Program-made: the position numbers and the translations under genes | Source of the DNA: Athripsodes cinereus | Lineage: Eukaryota; Arthropoda; Insecta; Trichoptera; Leptoceridae | Length of the DNA: 64,000 nt | Assembly (NCBI GenBank): GCA_947579605.1 | Contig: OX388307.1 | Location: forward strand, 24,157,237 to 24,221,236 | Direction of reading: 5' to 3' | The notes under the pieces: model-generated | The model's database searches: none | What the model was told of the DNA's origin: nothing | Seen by the model: the letters and a program-made list of their open reading frames with translations, nothing else | Shown: positions 62,424-64,000 of the stretch, one piece after another | Position numbering within the stretch: the stretch's first letter is position 1 | Layout: every line of letters begins with the position of its first letter

Positions 62424-64000
62424 ATGTCTTCCAGTGATAGTGAAAGCGAATATGCTAGCATCAGCTCATCTGGTAGCGGTACTACAATTGAAGAGTATTC
62501 ATCTTCGCAAGAGGGAGCAAGCGATGCAGAAGATGTCCCAGCAGAATCCTCGGAGTGGGTGGACATATCTCCACAATTCGATGCTGTGCCACCTGCCTTT
62601 GACTTCATCCCAACTGCAGGTGTCCACGAGTGTATGTCGGAATTCGAAAATGAATATCAATATTTCAATTACTTCTTCGATGATGGATTGCTCAAGATTA
62701 TTGTGGAGCAAACAAATATATTCGCCGAACAATACATTAGATCGACTCCACACACTTCAAAGAGTCTTGTGTCCTCGTGGTTTCCGACAACGGAGAACGA
62801 AATGAGAATTTTTTTTGTAGTTATCTTAGTACAAAGTATTGTCCAGAAGCCCGAGGAAAAAATGTATTGGGCAAAAAGTCCTGTTTTTCATACCCCCTTT
62901 TTTGCCAAAACTCTCTCGTATAGAAGATTTCTTCTCATAAAGAAGTTTCTTCATTTCAACAATAATGAAGAATATGTAGAAGAAACACACCCCAACCCGA
63001 AGCTAAACAAAATTTGGCCTGTGTTCGAATACCTGCAAAAAAAATTCCAAGAAGGATATATCCCCGCGCGGAATGTTACAATAGATGAAAGCCTCATGTT
63101 ATATAAGGGGCGTCTAGGGTGGATTCAGTACATGCCCTTGAAGAGATCAAGATTCGGAGTGAAAACTTTTATGTTATGTGAATCGGAGAGTGGTTACATC
63201 TGGTCCACAATAATATATACAGGTAAACAGACTCAGTTTGATCACTCTTTTCAGAATTTGCCTGTTTCATCCCGGGTCGTCATGAGCCTCATGAAGCCGT
63301 TATTAGACAAAGGCTATTGTCTCACCACCGATAACTTCTACACGTCACCCGAATTGGCAGAGCTATTAGTGTCCCGTAAAACAGACACTTATGGGACACT
63401 AAGAGCGAGGCGTAAAGGTGTACCGAAGAATATTTCGTTGCCTAAAAAAGTAGCGCGAGGGTACACCAAAGCCTATAGAAAAAGGAAGATGATGGTGATG
63501 AGGTGGAGAGACAAAAAAGACGTGTTTTTTCTATCAACGGTTCATGGTGCAACTATGATTGAATTAGACAGCGGAAAACAGCGGCCAACCGTGGCTCATG
63601 ACTACAATTTTACCATGGGTGGTGTTGACCGTGTGGACCAGCACTTGGCCATTCGCCCAATTACCCGGAAGCAAGGGAAGAAATATTATAAAAAAATCTT
63701 CTTCCACTTGCTCGAACAGGCATTATGGAATGCGTTTGTGCTGTACAGGAAACGAGGTGGGAGTGTCAGTAACTCCAAATTTCGAGAGAGAGTGGTGTTG
63801 CAATATTTGGAGAAATACCACTCTCCAGAATTTTCTTCAAAGGGAGGCAGACCATCAAGAACTCCAAACCCTTTACGCCTCACAGAGAGGCATTTCATCG
63901 ATATAATTCCGCCGACGCAAAACAAAGCAGGACCGACCAGGCGTTGCGTAGTGTGTTGCAACAAAACTGACGAAAGGGGAAAGAAAGTCAGAAAAGAGAC
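62424..64000 (+). CDS. piggyBac transposase, open to the window edge
   Basis: ATG at 62424 opens 525 codons with no stop before the end. Acidic serine-rich N terminus (MSSSDSESEYASISSSGSG), then the DDE/RNase H core: D221 (VTIDESLMLYKGR), D303 (LTTDNFYTSPELAELL), D402 and D405 (FTMGGVDRVDQHLA). Family blocks include YMPLKRSRFGVKTFMLC and KKYYKKIFFHLLEQALWNAF. Near the edge the C-terminal cysteine-rich domain begins (RRCVVCNKTDERGK, C508 and C511). piggyBac transposases cut precisely at TTAA and leave no footprint. All catalytic residues are kept and the codons are undamaged, so the copy looks young and possibly active, or domesticated; the missing end prevents a decision. Confidence 0.93.
   Translation, partial: MSSSDSESEYASISSSGSGTTIEEYSSSQEGASDAEDVPAESSEWVDISPQFDAVPPAFDFIPTAGVHECMSEFENEYQYFNYFFDDGLLKIIVEQTNIFAEQYIRSTPHTSKSLVSSWFPTTENEMRIFFVVILVQSIVQKPEEKMYWAKSPVFHTPFFAKTLSYRRFLLIKKFLHFNNNEEYVEETHPNPKLNKIWPVFEYLQKKFQEGYIPARNVTIDESLMLYKGRLGWIQYMPLKRSRFGVKTFMLCESESGYIWSTIIYTGKQTQFDHSFQNLPVSSRVVMSLMKPLLDKGYCLTTDNFYTSPELAELLVSRKTDTYGTLRARRKGVPKNISLPKKVARGYTKAYRKRKMMVMRWRDKKDVFFLSTVHGATMIELDSGKQRPTVAHDYNFTMGGVDRVDQHLAIRPITRKQGKKYYKKIFFHLLEQALWNAFVLYRKRGGSVSNSKFRERVVLQYLEKYHSPEFSSKGGRPSRTPNPLRLTERHFIDIIPPTQNKAGPTRRCVVCCNKTDERGKKVRKE

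Larger units (their letters stand above)
61620..64000 (+). mobile_element. piggyBac-superfamily transposon, 5' part (runs off window)
   Basis: TTAA at 61620-61623 is followed by CCGCCCTACCTC, a plausible piggyBac terminus, then three copies of a GAACGAGCGTGACTCG-type motif (61640-61655; inverted 61688-61703; 61735-61750), typical of subterminal repeats. The transposase follows from 62424. The 3' end and second TTAA are beyond the window. It lies in an intron of eRF3, on the opposite strand. Confidence 0.75.

Noticed and set aside
62434..62805. 123-residue plus-strand frame
   Set aside because: Out-of-frame shadow of the piggyBac transposase that starts at 62424.

Overview
Organism and setting. 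This is a eukaryotic, almost certainly insect, nuclear window. It is AT-rich, has spliced genes with GT/AG introns, and is crowded with transposable elements (TEs). I favour a moth or butterfly, because several short LINE 3'-tail motifs resemble tails I associate with Lepidoptera; that is inference and no single feature proves it. A 200-base run of N (34898-35097) marks an assembly gap.

Host genes. Two conserved genes lie on the minus strand. (1) A LUC7-like U1 snRNP splicing factor: five coding exons can be placed by homology and splice sites (17550-17490, 10089-9995, 7180-7082, 829-611, 520-308), giving the first 229 codons; the RS-rich 3' end is beyond the left edge. (2) The translation termination factor eRF3 (GSPT1): three 3' coding exons (60526-59941, 59482-59314, 47382-47339 with stop); its GTPase N-terminal exons are beyond the right edge. 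A unit of about 125 bp spanning an eRF3 exon end and its 5' splice site is repeated four times in tandem (59557-60030), giving four candidate donors. One orphan exon-like stretch (14410-14559, minus) and a broken THAP-domain gene (33061-33640, plus) are the only other gene-like pieces.

Mobile elements. Left part (1-17000, LUC7 introns): fragments of several non-LTR clades, a 2.0-kb TIR element inserted in an R1-clade relic, a hAT MITE with 8-bp target duplication, 28-bp and 68-bp satellites, and a fold-back carrying a hammerhead-ribozyme-like motif. Middle (19000-33000): a 4.9-kb pogo element with an almost intact transposase and an out-of-frame PHD finger, itself hit by a 1.4-kb TIR element; nested inverted repeats; a nearly complete LINE (about 27240-31115); fold-back MITEs. 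34400-44400: SINE-like copies, a 0.9-kb tandem duplication with 65-bp arrays, hAT and mariner relics, a type III hammerhead candidate (42298-42361), and a decayed Tc1/mariner element. Right (47400-64000, eRF3 intron and flank): a 1.75-kb hAT element with 8-bp target duplication, a 566-bp TIR element, a long I/jockey-type LINE with intact ORF1, and a piggyBac element whose transposase is open to the window edge.

Most notable: the hammerhead-like motifs inside fold-backs or direct repeats, the duplicated eRF3 splice donor, and the intact piggyBac transposase with structured 5' subterminal repeats.
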